A program made the translations under genes and the position numbers. This document shows positions 24,982 to 35,000 of a stretch of 64,000 nt of DNA, one piece after another (positions within the stretch are counted from its first letter, which is position 1; each line of letters opens with the position of its first letter). The stretch covers positions 113,933-177,932 of the forward strand of contig JACKGY010000011.1 in the NCBI GenBank assembly GCA_020639295.1, read 5' to 3'. The notes under the pieces were generated by a model that was not told the origin of the DNA, did no database searches, and was given only the letters and a program-made list of their open reading frames with translations. Source of the stretch: Planctomycetota bacterium. Lineage in GTDB: Bacteria; Planctomycetota; GCA-002687715; DRQF01.

Positions 24982-24989
24982 GCAGTACA

Positions 24990-25110
24990 AGGTACTGGTG
25001 ACCCGACGTTCAGTATCGAGGACATGCGGAGAGAGAAACTGAAGCTCGACCACTTGGGTACCGACCTGACAGGGAAGTTCGATACTCGCTGGAAGCAGCT
25101 CAACAGTTGA
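24990..25110 (+). pseudogene. C-terminal fragment of a gene interrupted by the transposon
   Basis: Directly after the right end, a frame reads GDPTFSIEDMRREKLKLDHL and ends TRWKQLNS, then a stop, then a strong ribosome site for the next gene. The sequence looks genuinely coding (charged, amphipathic). The transposon evidently replaced or split its 5' part. Family unknown. Confidence 0.45.
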
Positions 25111-25123
25111 AACGGAGGTGGAA

Positions 25124-26434
25124 ATGCGACTCATCGTTATTTCTTGCTTGCTTACTATGTTCATGGGCAGCGCATCAGGTCAAACTCCGCAGCTTCCTTC
25201 CTGGATCGCCGATCCAATGGTCTTCTCAACGGATAGCATTCACCCGGCGCTGGGCGCCGTCAGTAATCCCTGGGATACCGTCCGGATTCGAAACGAGAAT
25301 TTCGCCTACGCCGAAACTCGCGATTGGCGCGTTCGATACCACGGCCTTCATGGTGATGTCGTGTGCCAGCATCTGGATAGTGCCAGTAGCGAGTACATGG
25401 TTGATGCTGTCTTCGCGACTGGGACTGTTTTTGACTATGTCCTTGACTGCAAGCGCGTAGAATGTTCGACTGATCAATTCTTGGTGATCGGGCAGAAGGC
25501 CGGTGCTGCTGTGGTCAGAATCGGCACTTACGACCTCTCAAGCTCTCCGCCTGTGGCTACCCTGGGCCAGCCGATTTTGGTGGGGAATGTCGCAGGAGTG
25601 CCCATTGCTGGCGATCTCGTTGGTGGGACTCTGTACGTGTTCGATGGGCTCTTCGGGGCAGTGAGCGCGTATGTGGATGTCAACGGGGATGGTGTGCCTG
25701 ATTCCCCGAGCGCGATTCAGCCAGCTGAGGCGACCGTTGTTGCCGGGAGTATTTGGAGCTTCTCCGCGGACACATCTGGCCAGATTCGGATGCAAGCGAC
25801 GACGCGGCTTGGCCCGTTGACAGAGTGGCTGCTGTCGGTCATTGGTGGCGCGTTCGTCTTTTCGGCTGACACCGGAAACGTCGTCGCGGAGCGCCCATCG
25901 ATCGTATGTCGAGGCTTGATGGCAGGTCAGCGAGCTTTTTCCTTCGCGTATCTTGAAGGCGAGATGGTGCGCGTTGCAGTGACAAGAAATGGCAACAAGT
26001 ACTATGCGACTGGCCCAATAAAGTCGAATGCCCTCACCCTTCCGACCAACACGATGCTGAGTCAGGCGCTTGCTGTCGGAGATGTCGTTACCGTTGAGGA
26101 TGCGTCGGACTCAAGTGTCGTCTCAGATGCGATGACCGTTGACAGCGTAGTTCGGCCTCTGCTACTGCCAATTCAGGATTCGTCGGTTATCCCAGGTTCA
26201 ACTATTCGACTGCTCGGCGAGAATATTGGTGGTGCCCAAGCGATGGTGGCGGTGAAAATTGATGGCGTGGTGGTTGGCAGCGCCGTGTTTACGAAGGTCT
26301 CGCCTCGACGAATTGATCTCGTCGTGCCTGACTTGCCCCCAGGGTCATCAGCTGGTCTGCTGGCTATCGAGGTGTATGATTCGACGCTATCACCTCAGGT
26401 GACGAGAGCGTATACACAGATCCTGATTCTATAG
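25124..26434 (+). CDS. Secreted protein of unknown function, lower GC
   Basis: 436 aa. ATG at 25124, with ggagg ending 5 nt upstream; a GTG at 25118 is less likely. Signal peptide MRLIVISCLLTMFMGSASGQ. Near residues ~185-195 there is a DVNGDGVPD-type loop as in VCBS repeats. The C-terminal ~90 residues (SSVIPGSTIRLLGENIGGAQ, then RIDLVVPDLPPGSSAG) resemble an IPT/TIG-type immunoglobulin fold as in surface proteins. GC is lower than in chromosomal genes, indicating acquired DNA. It follows the truncated gene at 24990, perhaps once in an operon. Confidence 0.7.
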   Translation: MRLIVISCLLTMFMGSASGQTPQLPSWIADPMVFSTDSIHPALGAVSNPWDTVRIRNENFAYAETRDWRVRYHGLHGDVVCQHLDSASSEYMVDAVFATGTVFDYVLDCKRVECSTDQFLVIGQKAGAAVVRIGTYDLSSSPPVATLGQPILVGNVAGVPIAGDLVGGTLYVFDGLFGAVSAYVDVNGDGVPDSPSAIQPAEATVVAGSIWSFSADTSGQIRMQATTRLGPLTEWLLSVIGGAFVFSADTGNVVAERPSIVCRGLMAGQRAFSFAYLEGEMVRVAVTRNGNKYYATGPIKSNALTLPTNTMLSQALAVGDVVTVEDASDSSVVSDAMTVDSVVRPLLLPIQDSSVIPGSTIRLLGENIGGAQAMVAVKIDGVVVGSAVFTKVSPRRIDLVVPDLPPGSSAGLLAIEVYDSTLSPQVTRAYTQILIL

Positions 26435-26439
26435 TGGTG

Positions 26440-26600
26440 TGTCGCTCGACGAGAATGTGCCGCTCAAGGAGATGATCTCTGTGCCGCTCAACGAAATGAC
26501 CTCCACGGCCTGATGTCAGCCCTGGGCTCCGAAAGCCTCCTCCCAGACGCCCCGAGGGGGGCTGAAAGGAGGCTCACATGGAGGAGCCGAGACATCTTGA
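26440..26600 (+). mobile_element. Left-end remnant of the three-gene transposon, with outer repeats
   Basis: Starts 5 nt after the stop of the preceding gene. Direct repeats TGTCGCTC (26440), TGTGCCGCTCAAGG (26456) and TGTGCCGCTCAACG (26480) occur; the last two are 24 bp apart. The sequence then follows copy 1 through AAAGGAGGCTCACATGGAGGAG, the equivalent of the orfA ribosome site and start, and stops matching soon after. This is the most complete left end in the window. Confidence 0.6.
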
Positions 26601-26633
26601 GGGCCGCAGGCGGGATGAAACAGCGCGGCATGC

Positions 26634-26765
26634 TGTTGGTGACATGCTCTCGCGCTTTGCGGTGTAGGATATTTGCGACTGAGCGTCCAACTCGGGGAGC
26701 TTGAGGCCCAGAAGGCCACCAACCCAACGAAGCCCGCGGTTAACCCCGCGGGCTTCGCTCGTTTT
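26634..26765 (+). repeat. Dispersed repeat with terminator-like hairpin, copy 4
   Basis: Contains TGACATGCTCTCGCGCTTTG and TGTAGGATA, which could be read as a weak promoter. The conserved unit follows, with a perfect 12-bp stem (26728-26739 with 26746-26757, loop TTAACC) and then CTCGTTTTCC, the best T-run of the four copies. Confidence 0.6.
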
Positions 26766-26919
26766 CCAACCTTACCTCCTCCACAGCACTGCCTGTCGAT
26801 ATCGGAAACTCGAGGAGTGGCTCCCGTGGTCGGAGTCGGGAACCGAGGAGGGGCGGACTTCGTGGGTCTTGCGCCAGTCACTGGAATGCGGGCTCTTTGG
26901 CGGGGGAGGTGACGTCCAC

Positions 26920-27954
26920 CTAACTCGGGCGCGGAGACCAGGGCAGGCGAAGCCAGGGGGTGGCGTCGGCGTTCGACTGCAGGCGATCTTGGAGTCGGCG
27001 GAGGGCTTTGGAGAGTTCGATAGCAGTCGAGGGGCGGTGTGCGGGGTCGAGGGCGAGGCAACGCGTGACGAGGTTCGCGACGGTTCGGGGGAGGGCGGGC
27101 TGGAGCTGGCGAGGATTGGGCGCCGGGCGATTTCGGATCTGGTCGTGGAGTTGGACCCGTGTCGGCGCGCTCTGCGGTAGCTGGAGTGTGAGGGACTCGT
27201 AGAGCATCACCCCGATCGCCCAGAGGTCGGCTGCGGCATCCGGTGCACCGCCCGGCTGGGCCAGCTGCTCCGGTGCGAAGTAACTCGTGTTCCAGAGCGC
27301 CTCGCGCTTCTGCGTGCCGCTGGCCGCGCCGATCGAGGTCGCGAGTCCCCAGTCGAGGATCATCGGCGCTCCGTCGGTTCCGACCATGACGTTCTGCGGG
27401 CGAAGGTCGCCGTGCACGAGTCCCGCGGCATGTCCAGTTGCGACGATGCGGGCGAGGTCGGCGAAGAACGACAGCAGTCGCACGAGGGCGGCTCCGCGGG
27501 CGCGGCGATCCACGCCGATGCGATGGGTCTCGCGTTGCGAGCGGCTCCGCTTCCCGAACTCGAGGTAGTGGCAATTCCGGCCGCCGGCAATCCGGCCTCG
27601 GGCCCAGGTGATGCGTCCGGCGAGAGTCTGACCTTCGATCAGCGGCATAGCGATCCAGGTCGTGTCGCCGATCTCGCCCCAGCCGCGGACTCCGACGAGG
27701 TCGCGTTCATCGAGGGCGCCGAGCTGCCGGACGATCTCGCGGTGGTTCGAGGTCTGCGCCGTCGTCCAGGCATAGCGGCGCCGATAGATCTTGAGCGCGA
27801 CCATCGTGTCGTCGGCATGATCGCGGGCGCGGTAGACCACGCCGGTCCGGCCGTGGCCGAGCTCGGCGACGATGTCGAAGCCGGGAACGTCCCGGCGTTG
27901 CTTCCGCCCGGACTTCCTGGCGTCGGTCGAGGATGAAGAGAGGGGGCCCCTCAT
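26920..27954 (-). CDS. Compact Ser/Thr kinase with altered HRD and DFG motifs
   Basis: 344 aa. The ATG at 27954 overlaps the stop of the upstream kinase (ATGA); the longer frame from 28098 is not needed. The fold is complete: glycine loop LGHGRTGVVYRA, lysine in MVALKIY, catalytic loop HGDLRPQN instead of HRDLKPxN, and metal motif DWGLAT instead of DFG. It then has an APEQ motif (SYFAPEQLAQ). The catalytic and metal Asp residues remain, so activity is possible, but loss of the HRD arginine suggests control independent of activation-loop phosphorylation. No membrane or sensor domain. It probably partners the two large kinases transcribed before it. Confidence 0.88.
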   Translation of the reverse strand: MRGPLSSSSTDARKSGRKQRRDVPGFDIVAELGHGRTGVVYRARDHADDTMVALKIYRRRYAWTTAQTSNHREIVRQLGALDERDLVGVRGWGEIGDTTWIAMPLIEGQTLAGRITWARGRIAGGRNCHYLEFGKRSRSQRETHRIGVDRRARGAALVRLLSFFADLARIVATGHAAGLVHGDLRPQNVMVGTDGAPMILDWGLATSIGAASGTQKREALWNTSYFAPEQLAQPGGAPDAAADLWAIGVMLYESLTLQLPQSAPTRVQLHDQIRNRPAPNPRQLQPALPRTVANLVTRCLALDPAHRPSTAIELSKALRRLQDRLQSNADATPWLRLPWSPRPS

Positions 27955-30900
27955 TTCACCTCGTCTTTCGCGAGGGCGGCGCGATAGCGCTGAAGCTGGG
28001 AACGAGCGTCCTCGAAACGGTACGACCCGTGGTCCTTGCCGTCGAGGAGTTCGACGATTTCCTCCTGCGTGGTGACGGCCTCCTCGATCTTGCCGCACGC
28101 GAACTGGGCCACCGCCAGCGTGTCGAGGATCGAGGGGTCTTTGCGGCCGCTCGCCTTCACGGCGCGTATCGCGATCGACAGGGCGAGCTCGGGATCACGG
28201 AGGTCCCTCGATCCCTTCGGATCGACGCGCAGCCAGGCGACGGCGTTGAGAGCGTCGGCGCGGTTGGGTTCGAGACTCAGGAGGATCCGGTACTTCTGGT
28301 AGGCCACCCTCCGGTCGCCGCGCGCGATGGCCAGGCGCGCGACGTGGAGCTGAAACTCCGCGTAGGGCAGCGCGCGCTCTTCGTCGGAGAGATGTCTCTG
28401 GTCCGCGATCACGGAGCGCAGGCCCTCGCGCATGGACTCGCTCAGCTCGAGCTCGCCGTATTCGTCGATCGTCCTCTCGGCCTCGTCGAAGCCCCGGGCG
28501 CGGCAGAGGATGCGCACGAGCTCGGTCAACGTGATCCTGCCCGTCCGCCGGGCGATGTCCTGCTCCTCCATCGTCGTCGCCAGCTCCCGCAGGCCCGCGA
28601 CGAGATCGTGGGCCTCTTCGAATCGACCGAGTTCGGCCAGAGCTTCGATGCGCCGCAGCCGGACCTCGAACTCGTCGCCGGGAGTCGCGGCCAGTTCGTC
28701 GACCACCGCGAGCGATTCCTCCGTCCGGCCGGCGCGCCAGAGCAGCCGATGGAGGCTGAACAGGGCCCGGCGATCCTCTGGATGACTGGAGACGAGGGTC
28801 CTGGCCTCGCGAATGGCGATTCTGAAGTCGCCGACACGACTGAGGACGTCGATCCTCACCTGGGCGCCGTCGATCGACAGGGGATCGAGGCGCAGAGCCT
28901 CGCTTCCAGCCTCGAGGGCCTCGTCGTCTCGGCCGAGCCTCAGGAGCGTCATGGCGTAGGCCGACCAGGTCTTCGCGTCCGCGGGTGCGATGGTCCTCGC
29001 CCGATCGGCGACGTCGGCTGCCTCCTCGAAGCGACCGGCGTCCACGAGGGTCTGCACGAAACCCATCGTCGCCGGAATGTTGGTCGGGTCGAGATCGTTC
29101 GAGCGCCGTGCGGCCTCGATGCAGCTCTCGCGATCGCCCAGCACCAGATGGGTGAAGGCCAGGTTGTTCCAGTAGGTGGCTTCGCCGTCGGCGCGACCCT
29201 CGCTCCAGGACTTGATCCGATCGAGCAGTTCGGCGTCGGGCGCGAGGGCCGCCGCGCCGACCGTCCGCGCGATCAGAGCCGGGAGGTAGGTCGTGTCCCG
29301 CCGCTCGAGTTCGGACACCGGGAACTTGGCGATCAGGGCGTCGATCCGCGCGCGAATCGCGTCCTCGTCCTCTTCTCCATCCTTGAAGAGCCCCACTTCG
29401 AATTGAAGGCTGCGATCGAAGGGGGCCAGGGCGGCTGCGGCCTCGAAGGCCGATCGCGCCTCATCGAGTCTTCCCGCCCTCCGGGCCCGGACCCCGAGGT
29501 GTTCCTGCCAGCGCCGATCGGTCGGATCTTCGTGAACGAGGTCGCGTGCCAGCGCGAGGGCCTCGTCGTGTCTTCCCGCACGGGAATACCACTCCGAGAG
29601 GCTGTCGCGCGCGTTCGTGAGCCGGTCGTCGAACTCCAGCGCCCGGTCGAGCCAGACCTTCACCTCCTCTGCCTCAGCTCCGGTCTGTTGCAGCAGGAGC
29701 GCCTGGTTGGCGTAGGTCAGCGCCGTCGCCTTGCCGCTCGCGATGAGCCGTTCCTGGAACTCGAGGGCCTCCTCGGGGCGCCCGCTCTCGCTCAGAAACC
29801 GAGCAACGGCGCTCACCACCGATGGGTCGTCGGGCCGATCGGCCGCGATTCTCCTGAGGAGCGTCTCCGCTTCGTCCCTTCGCCCGAGTCGGTCGAGGAC
29901 CTGAGCCAGGCCGATCTGCGCCGTGACCCGCGTGGACCCGCTCGCCTTCGCGACCGCTTCCTGCGCGAGCGGCAAGGCCTCGGCCTGGCGTTGGCGGCCG
30001 AGCAGGAACCGCGCCAGGTAGTGCAGGGAGAGGGCGCTGGTCGGGTCGAGCTCGACGGCGCGGCGGAGGGAAGCCTCGGCCGCTTCCGGGTCGCTGCCCG
30101 CGAGGGACACACCGCGGAGTGTCCAGGCCCGCCGATCGTCGGGCCATCGGGCGACGATCGATTCGATGACGTTGCCCGCGAGGCGGTTCTCGCCGCGGCT
30201 GGCAGCGACGGTGGCGAGGACGAGCAGGTAGGCGCGGCGCATCGTCGGGCTGGAGCCGGCGGCGCGGCGCAGCTTCCAGAGAGCGCCGTCAGCGATCTCG
30301 CGGTTGGCCATTCCCGCCTTCAGGTTCGTGAAGTGTTGGAAGTCGAGCAGGCCCGCGATGAACCAGGTGAGGGCGTCGTTCGGCTCCCCAGCGCGCTTCT
30401 CGAGGGCGGCGGACTCCTTGGCGCGGCCGAGATTCTCCAGCACGGCGGCCTCCAGACCGAGGAGACCGTCCGGCCGCTCGATCCGGCTCCGGTTGCGTTC
30501 GATCGCCGCCAGCGCCTCCGCCGGACGATCGAGATAGAGGTTGCAGACGGCGATCCCGGCCACGGCTTCGGTGATCAGGCGGTCCTTCGCGATCGCGCGC
30601 TCGAAGGTGGCGATCCCGTCCTCGTAGCGCTTCTCGCTGAACGCGTCGAAACCCTCGCCGAGTAGCCCTTCGGCTTCGGCGACGCGATTCGCCTCGCGCT
30701 GCTCGCGGATGTCATCGAGGTTGGTGACGAGGAAGCCGCCCAGGCCGGAAACGAGGGGGATGCCGATCGCGAGGATGACGATGAGCGCCGCCTTCATCGG
30801 CCGGCGCTTCGACCAGCGCCAGGCTCTACCGACGATGCCGATGGGCCGGGCCGAGATCGGGCGGTTCTCGCGCAGCGCGGCCAGATCGTCCGCCAGGGCC

Positions 30901-32006
30901 GCGGCGCTCGAATAGCGACGATCGCGGTCCTTCTCGAGCGCGCATTCGAGGAGCACCTTCAGGTCCTGCGAGATCGCCCGGTTGAGCCGGCGAGGGTCGG
31001 GAGCCTCTTTGGTCATGATCGCCTGATAGAGGGCCTCGCGGGTCGGCGCCTCCCAGGGACGTCGCAGGGTCAGAGCCTCGAAGAGGGTGACGCCGAGCGA
31101 GTAGACGTCGCTCCGAGCATCGAGATGGATGCGCTGACCCGCGATCTGCTCGGGCGACATGTAGGCTGGCGTCCCGAAGAGATCACCGGTCATCGTGAGG
31201 GAGCGACCGTCGTCCGAGTCGTCGCTCGCGAGTCCGAAGTCGAGCAGCACCGGCTCGCCGTCGTCGGCGATCATGATGTTGCCCGGTTTCACGTCCCGGT
31301 GGACGATCCCCGCCGTGTGCGCCGCGTGCAGGGCCCGGGCCGCCTTCTCGAAGACCCCGAGGATGGCGTCCACCTGGCTGCGCTCCATCACCGTGACGGC
31401 CGTGGTGGACGAAGAGACCGAAGTCGAGCCAGGCGCTTCGGGCCTCGACGTGTCGTCTTCCGAGAAGTCGAGGAAGCTCGCCGGCGAGCCCGCGTCGACG
31501 GCGCCGCGTGTCCTCGAGATGCGTTGCCCGAGGGTCTCGCCCTTCACGTAGCGCATCGCGATGTAGGGCACGCCGCTCTCGATGCCGGCGTCGTGGACCC
31601 CGCAGATCCCGGGATGCTCGAGCCGCGCGGCGACCTCGGCCTCACGGCGGAAGCGCGCGATCTGCTTCTCGGCGCCGGGACCGAGGCCGGTCAGGATCTT
31701 CAGGGCGACGGTCCGGCCGAGTCGGGTATCGATCGCCCGGTAGACGAGCCCCTGGCCACCGCGTCCCAGCTCGACTTCGAGGAGGTAGGGGCCGAGGCGT
31801 TCTCCCGGTGCCGCCGAACTGCTCTCGGTGCTCGAGCCGCCGACGAGCGCCAGGAACTCACGAGCGACGATCTCCTCGTGCTCGGGCCAGAGCTCGATGT
31901 AGTCGAGCATCGCGCGCACGCGCCCATCGGCCTCGTCGCGCCAGTAGCGCTCCTGGAAAGCGAGGACGACGCGTTCGCGATCGAGAGCGATGCCATCACT
32001 GCTCAT
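27951..32006 (-). CDS. Large Ser/Thr kinase with TPR sensor, paralogue 1
   Basis: 1351 aa. N-terminal ~60 residues share a motif with the next gene (ERVVLAFQERYWRDEADGR, then LWPEHEEIVAREFLAL). Kinase ~70-380: LGRGGQGLVYRA, VALKIL, VHRDVKPGN, LDFGLASDD and YMSPEQ. One membrane helix at ~410-430 (AALIVILAIGIPLVSGLGGF). Then ~900 residues of tetratricopeptide-like helices (for example GFDAFSEKRYEDGIATFERA, NLYLDRPAEALAAIERN), suitable for binding protein partners outside the membrane. It overlaps the upstream paralogue by 11 nt and the compact kinase by 4 nt: one operon of three kinases. Confidence 0.92.
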   Translation of the reverse strand: MSSDGIALDRERVVLAFQERYWRDEADGRVRAMLDYIELWPEHEEIVAREFLALVGGSSTESSSAAPGERLGPYLLEVELGRGGQGLVYRAIDTRLGRTVALKILTGLGPGAEKQIARFRREAEVAARLEHPGICGVHDAGIESGVPYIAMRYVKGETLGQRISRTRGAVDAGSPASFLDFSEDDTSRPEAPGSTSVSSSTTAVTVMERSQVDAILGVFEKAARALHAAHTAGIVHRDVKPGNIMIADDGEPVLLDFGLASDDSDDGRSLTMTGDLFGTPAYMSPEQIAGQRIHLDARSDVYSLGVTLFEALTLRRPWEAPTREALYQAIMTKEAPDPRRLNRAISQDLKVLLECALEKDRDRRYSSAAALADDLAALRENRPISARPIGIVGRAWRWSKRRPMKAALIVILAIGIPLVSGLGGFLVTNLDDIREQREANRVAEAEGLLGEGFDAFSEKRYEDGIATFERAIAKDRLITEAVAGIAVCNLYLDRPAEALAAIERNRSRIERPDGLLGLEAAVLENLGRAKESAALEKRAGEPNDALTWFIAGLLDFQHFTNLKAGMANREIADGALWKLRRAAGSSPTMRRAYLLVLATVAASRGENRLAGNVIESIVARWPDDRRAWTLRGVSLAGSDPEAAEASLRRAVELDPTSALSLHYLARFLLGRQRQAEALPLAQEAVAKASGSTRVTAQIGLAQVLDRLGRRDEAETLLRRIAADRPDDPSVVSAVARFLSESGRPEEALEFQERLIASGKATALTYANQALLLQQTGAEAEEVKVWLDRALEFDDRLTNARDSLSEWYSRAGRHDEALALARDLVHEDPTDRRWQEHLGVRARRAGRLDEARSAFEAAAALAPFDRSLQFEVGLFKDGEEDEDAIRARIDALIAKFPVSELERRDTTYLPALIARTVGAAALAPDAELLDRIKSWSEGRADGEATYWNNLAFTHLVLGDRESCIEAARRSNDLDPTNIPATMGFVQTLVDAGRFEEAADVADRARTIAPADAKTWSAYAMTLLRLGRDDEALEAGSEALRLDPLSIDGAQVRIDVLSRVGDFRIAIREARTLVSSHPEDRRALFSLHRLLWRAGRTEESLAVVDELAATPGDEFEVRLRRIEALAELGRFEEAHDLVAGLRELATTMEEQDIARRTGRITLTELVRILCRARGFDEAERTIDEYGELELSESMREGLRSVIADQRHLSDEERALPYAEFQLHVARLAIARGDRRVAYQKYRILLSLEPNRADALNAVAWLRVDPKGSRDLRDPELALSIAIRAVKASGRKDPSILDTLAVAQFACGKIEEAVTTQEEIVELLDGKDHGSYRFEDARSQLQRYRAALAKDEVK

Positions 32007-35000
32007 GATTCAGCTCCTTCGTCGCGAGCGCCGCGCGATACCGGGTCAGGTGGGCCTTCGCCGTGGCGAAGGTGTAGCCGCCGGCATCCCGGCCGGCCAT
32101 CAACCGGACGATCTCTTCCTGCAAGGCCACCGCTTCGTCGAGTTGGCCGAGCCCGAAGCGGATCACGGCGAGAGTGTCGAGGATGTTGGGGTCCTGCCGT
32201 TCGCTCAGCTCGACGGCCCGTAGGGAGTGGAGGAGTGCGCCGTCGAGGTCGCGGAACTCGGGGTTGCCCTCGGGATCGGCCTTCATCCAGGCGATCGAGT
32301 TTCGGATATGGGCGTCCTCGGGATTCAACCTGGCGATCGCCAGCATGGCGCGAAGTCGTCGCTGGTCGCAGTGCCGTTCGCGACAGATTCGTTCGTGGGC
32401 TCGAGCGAGGGCGACCTGCTCCTCGAGTATGACCTCGGGGTCGAGGGCCTTCATCTCGCGGAGCTGATCGAGCTTGGCGGCGATCTGCTCGTGGCCCGAG
32501 CACTCGACCAGGAAGTCCTCCCCGGCCGCCATGGCGGCCTCGAGGCCCTCCTCGTAGAAGATCTCCTCGAGGCGAACCCTGATCCGCGCCGCCATGGAGT
32601 TGGTCCAGGATGGGTTCGTTTCGATCTCGAGGGGTATGTCGGGGTGTTCGCGTGCGATCTCCATGGCCCGGCGCATCTGTTCGATCCCGGCCTCGGTGCT
32701 CTCGACCTCGCCGAGAACCAGGGCATAGAAGTAGTTGGCGCGGTTGCTGGTCGGCTCGAGCTCGATGGCGCGGCGCAGGTCGGCGAGCGCGAGCGAGGCC
32801 TTCCGGAGGATGTAGCTGGTCCGGGCCCGCTCGATCAGCAACCAGGCGTCATCCGGATGAGCCGCGATCGCGCGATCCACCACGGGGGCGGCCTCCTGCC
32901 AGAGTCCGCGCCCGGTGAGTAGGGACATGAGGTTGGTCGCGTTGTCGCGATCGTCCGGATCGAGCCGGAAGGCGACCCGGAACTCCTCGAGGGCCTCATC
33001 GCGCTGCCCGGTCTCGACGAGCGAGACCCCGAGCACGCGATGGGCGTCGCCGTCGTCCGGGCTCATCGCGATGGCCTTCCGCGCGGCGACGATGGCCTCC
33101 GTCGGCCGTTTCAACTTGCTCAGCGCCAGGGCCCGCGAACCGTAGCCGAAGGCCTTCTCGGGATGCATCTCGATGAGCGTGTCGGCCGCCTTCAGAGCAT
33201 CCTCCGGACGGTCCAGTGCGAAGAACACATTGACGGCGTTGGTGATGCAGTTGACGTCCCGGGGATCGATGGCCAGCCCCTTCTCGTAGGCCGCGAGCGA
33301 GTCCTCGTATCGGCCGAGCTTGTAGTACATCGCCATCATGTTCGAGTAGAGCGACTCGGTGGTCGGATCGATCGCCTCACAGCGCTGAAAGGCCGCCAGG
33401 GCCTCCTCGATCCGATCGAGGCGGTTGAGGATCACGCCGCGCTCGTGCCAGCAGAGCGCGGACTTCTCGATGGCCTTGTCGTTGCGCGTGAGCAGATCGA
33501 GTCCGCGCTGCGATTCGCCGAGAACCGAGAGGTGTCGGGCCGCGATCTTGATGTCCTCGACGGCGATCAGGTCGCGAGAGGTCGCCTCCTTCAGGGAAAT
33601 GGCGGCCTCGTCGAGACGACCCTCCTTGATGTTGCAGCTCGTGATGACGAGGTGGGGGCCGGCGGAGCTGTCGTCGATGGCCGCCGCGCGTCGGGCTGCC
33701 TCGCGGGCTTCCTCATATCGTCCCGCTTCCTGGAGAGTCCTCGCCAGGCTCATGACGATGATCGAGGACTCGGGGTTCTCTTCCTCCAGTTCCCGGAAGA
33801 TCGCCGCGGCGGGTTCGAAGTCGTCCGCGGAGGCCATCGCGCTGGCCAGGAGGAAGCGCAGACGAACAGACTCCGGTCTCTTCTGTAGCGCCAGCTCCAG
33901 TCGGGTCCGAGCGGCGCTCATGTCATCGACGGCGATCTCGCACTTGGCGAGGCAGACGGCAGTGATCTCGCGGCCGTCATCGAGGGGCTCGGCGCGCGTG
34001 AAGATGTTCTTCGCTCCGTCGATGTCTCCCGAGTCGGCGAGCGCGTTCGCGTACTCCGAGAGGTAGAGCACGCCGTCGGGTTCGAGTTCGGCCGCCCGCC
34101 GGTGCGCGTCGAGCGCGCGATCGGGGTCGAAGGGTTCGAGCGCGCTCCCGATCGACGACCAGGCGACGGCCGACTGCGGCCACAGGGTCTGGATCACGTC
34201 GGCCGTGGCAAGGCTCGTCGCCTCGTCGCGGGCGTAAGAGGCCGCGTGGAGCAGGACGCTGTGGTAGACCAGGCGCGCGTTCGGGGAGGAGTGGGCGGCG
34301 CGGTAGTAGAAGTCGACCGCCTTGCGCGCGAGGTCGCGGGATCGTGGCGTCGGGATGGAGGAGGCGAAGCCCTTCTGGTAGCCGACCTCGAGTCCGGCGA
34401 GGAACCAGTCGAGGGCATCGCGCGGGGGCCTGGCATCCTTCTCGCGCTGCGAGGCCTCGTCTTCCCGGTGTGTGGCCCGCATGGCTTCGATTTCGAGCGA
34501 TACGAGTCGCGCCGGATCATCGATCTTCGATCGCGCCTCGATGAGGAGCTTTGCGGCTTCGTCCGGACGTCCGAGCCGGAAGAGAGCGAAGGCCGCGCCG
34601 GAGTAGGCCGCGGGCTCGGAGGGATCCTGGTCGAGCGCGTTGCGAAACCGGGCGAGGGCCGATTCCGGGTCCCGGGCCTCGATCGCCTCGAAGCCGTTCT
34701 GGAGATCCTCCTCGACTTCCTCTCGCACCAGCGCCGCCTTGCGCGCCCTGATGTCGCCGAGGTTGGCCAGGACGATGCCTCCGAGAGCCGTGACGAGCGG
34801 GAAGCCGACGACGATCGTCGCGGCGAGAGCCGCCCGAGCCGGTTTGCGCTTCGCCCATCGGATGGTTCGTCCGAGGGCGCCTATCCTGATCGCTGACACC
34901 GGCCGGCCCTGGCGCACGGCGGCGAGATCGTCGGCGAAGGCCGCGGCGCTGGAATAGCGGCGATCGCGGTCCTTCTCGAGTGCGCACTCGAGAACGACCT

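Noticed and set aside
4957..26765. Integron attC sites
   Set aside because: The hairpin repeats behind gene tails recall cassette arrays, but the loop sequences GTTAACC and GTTAGCC do not fit GTTRRRY, spacing is too short, and no integrase gene is present.
27933..30665. 910-codon ORF on the plus strand
   Set aside because: It is the antisense shadow of the TPR kinase gene; composition is Gly/Arg/Val-rich with no domain, and the opposite strand has clear kinase and TPR motifs.
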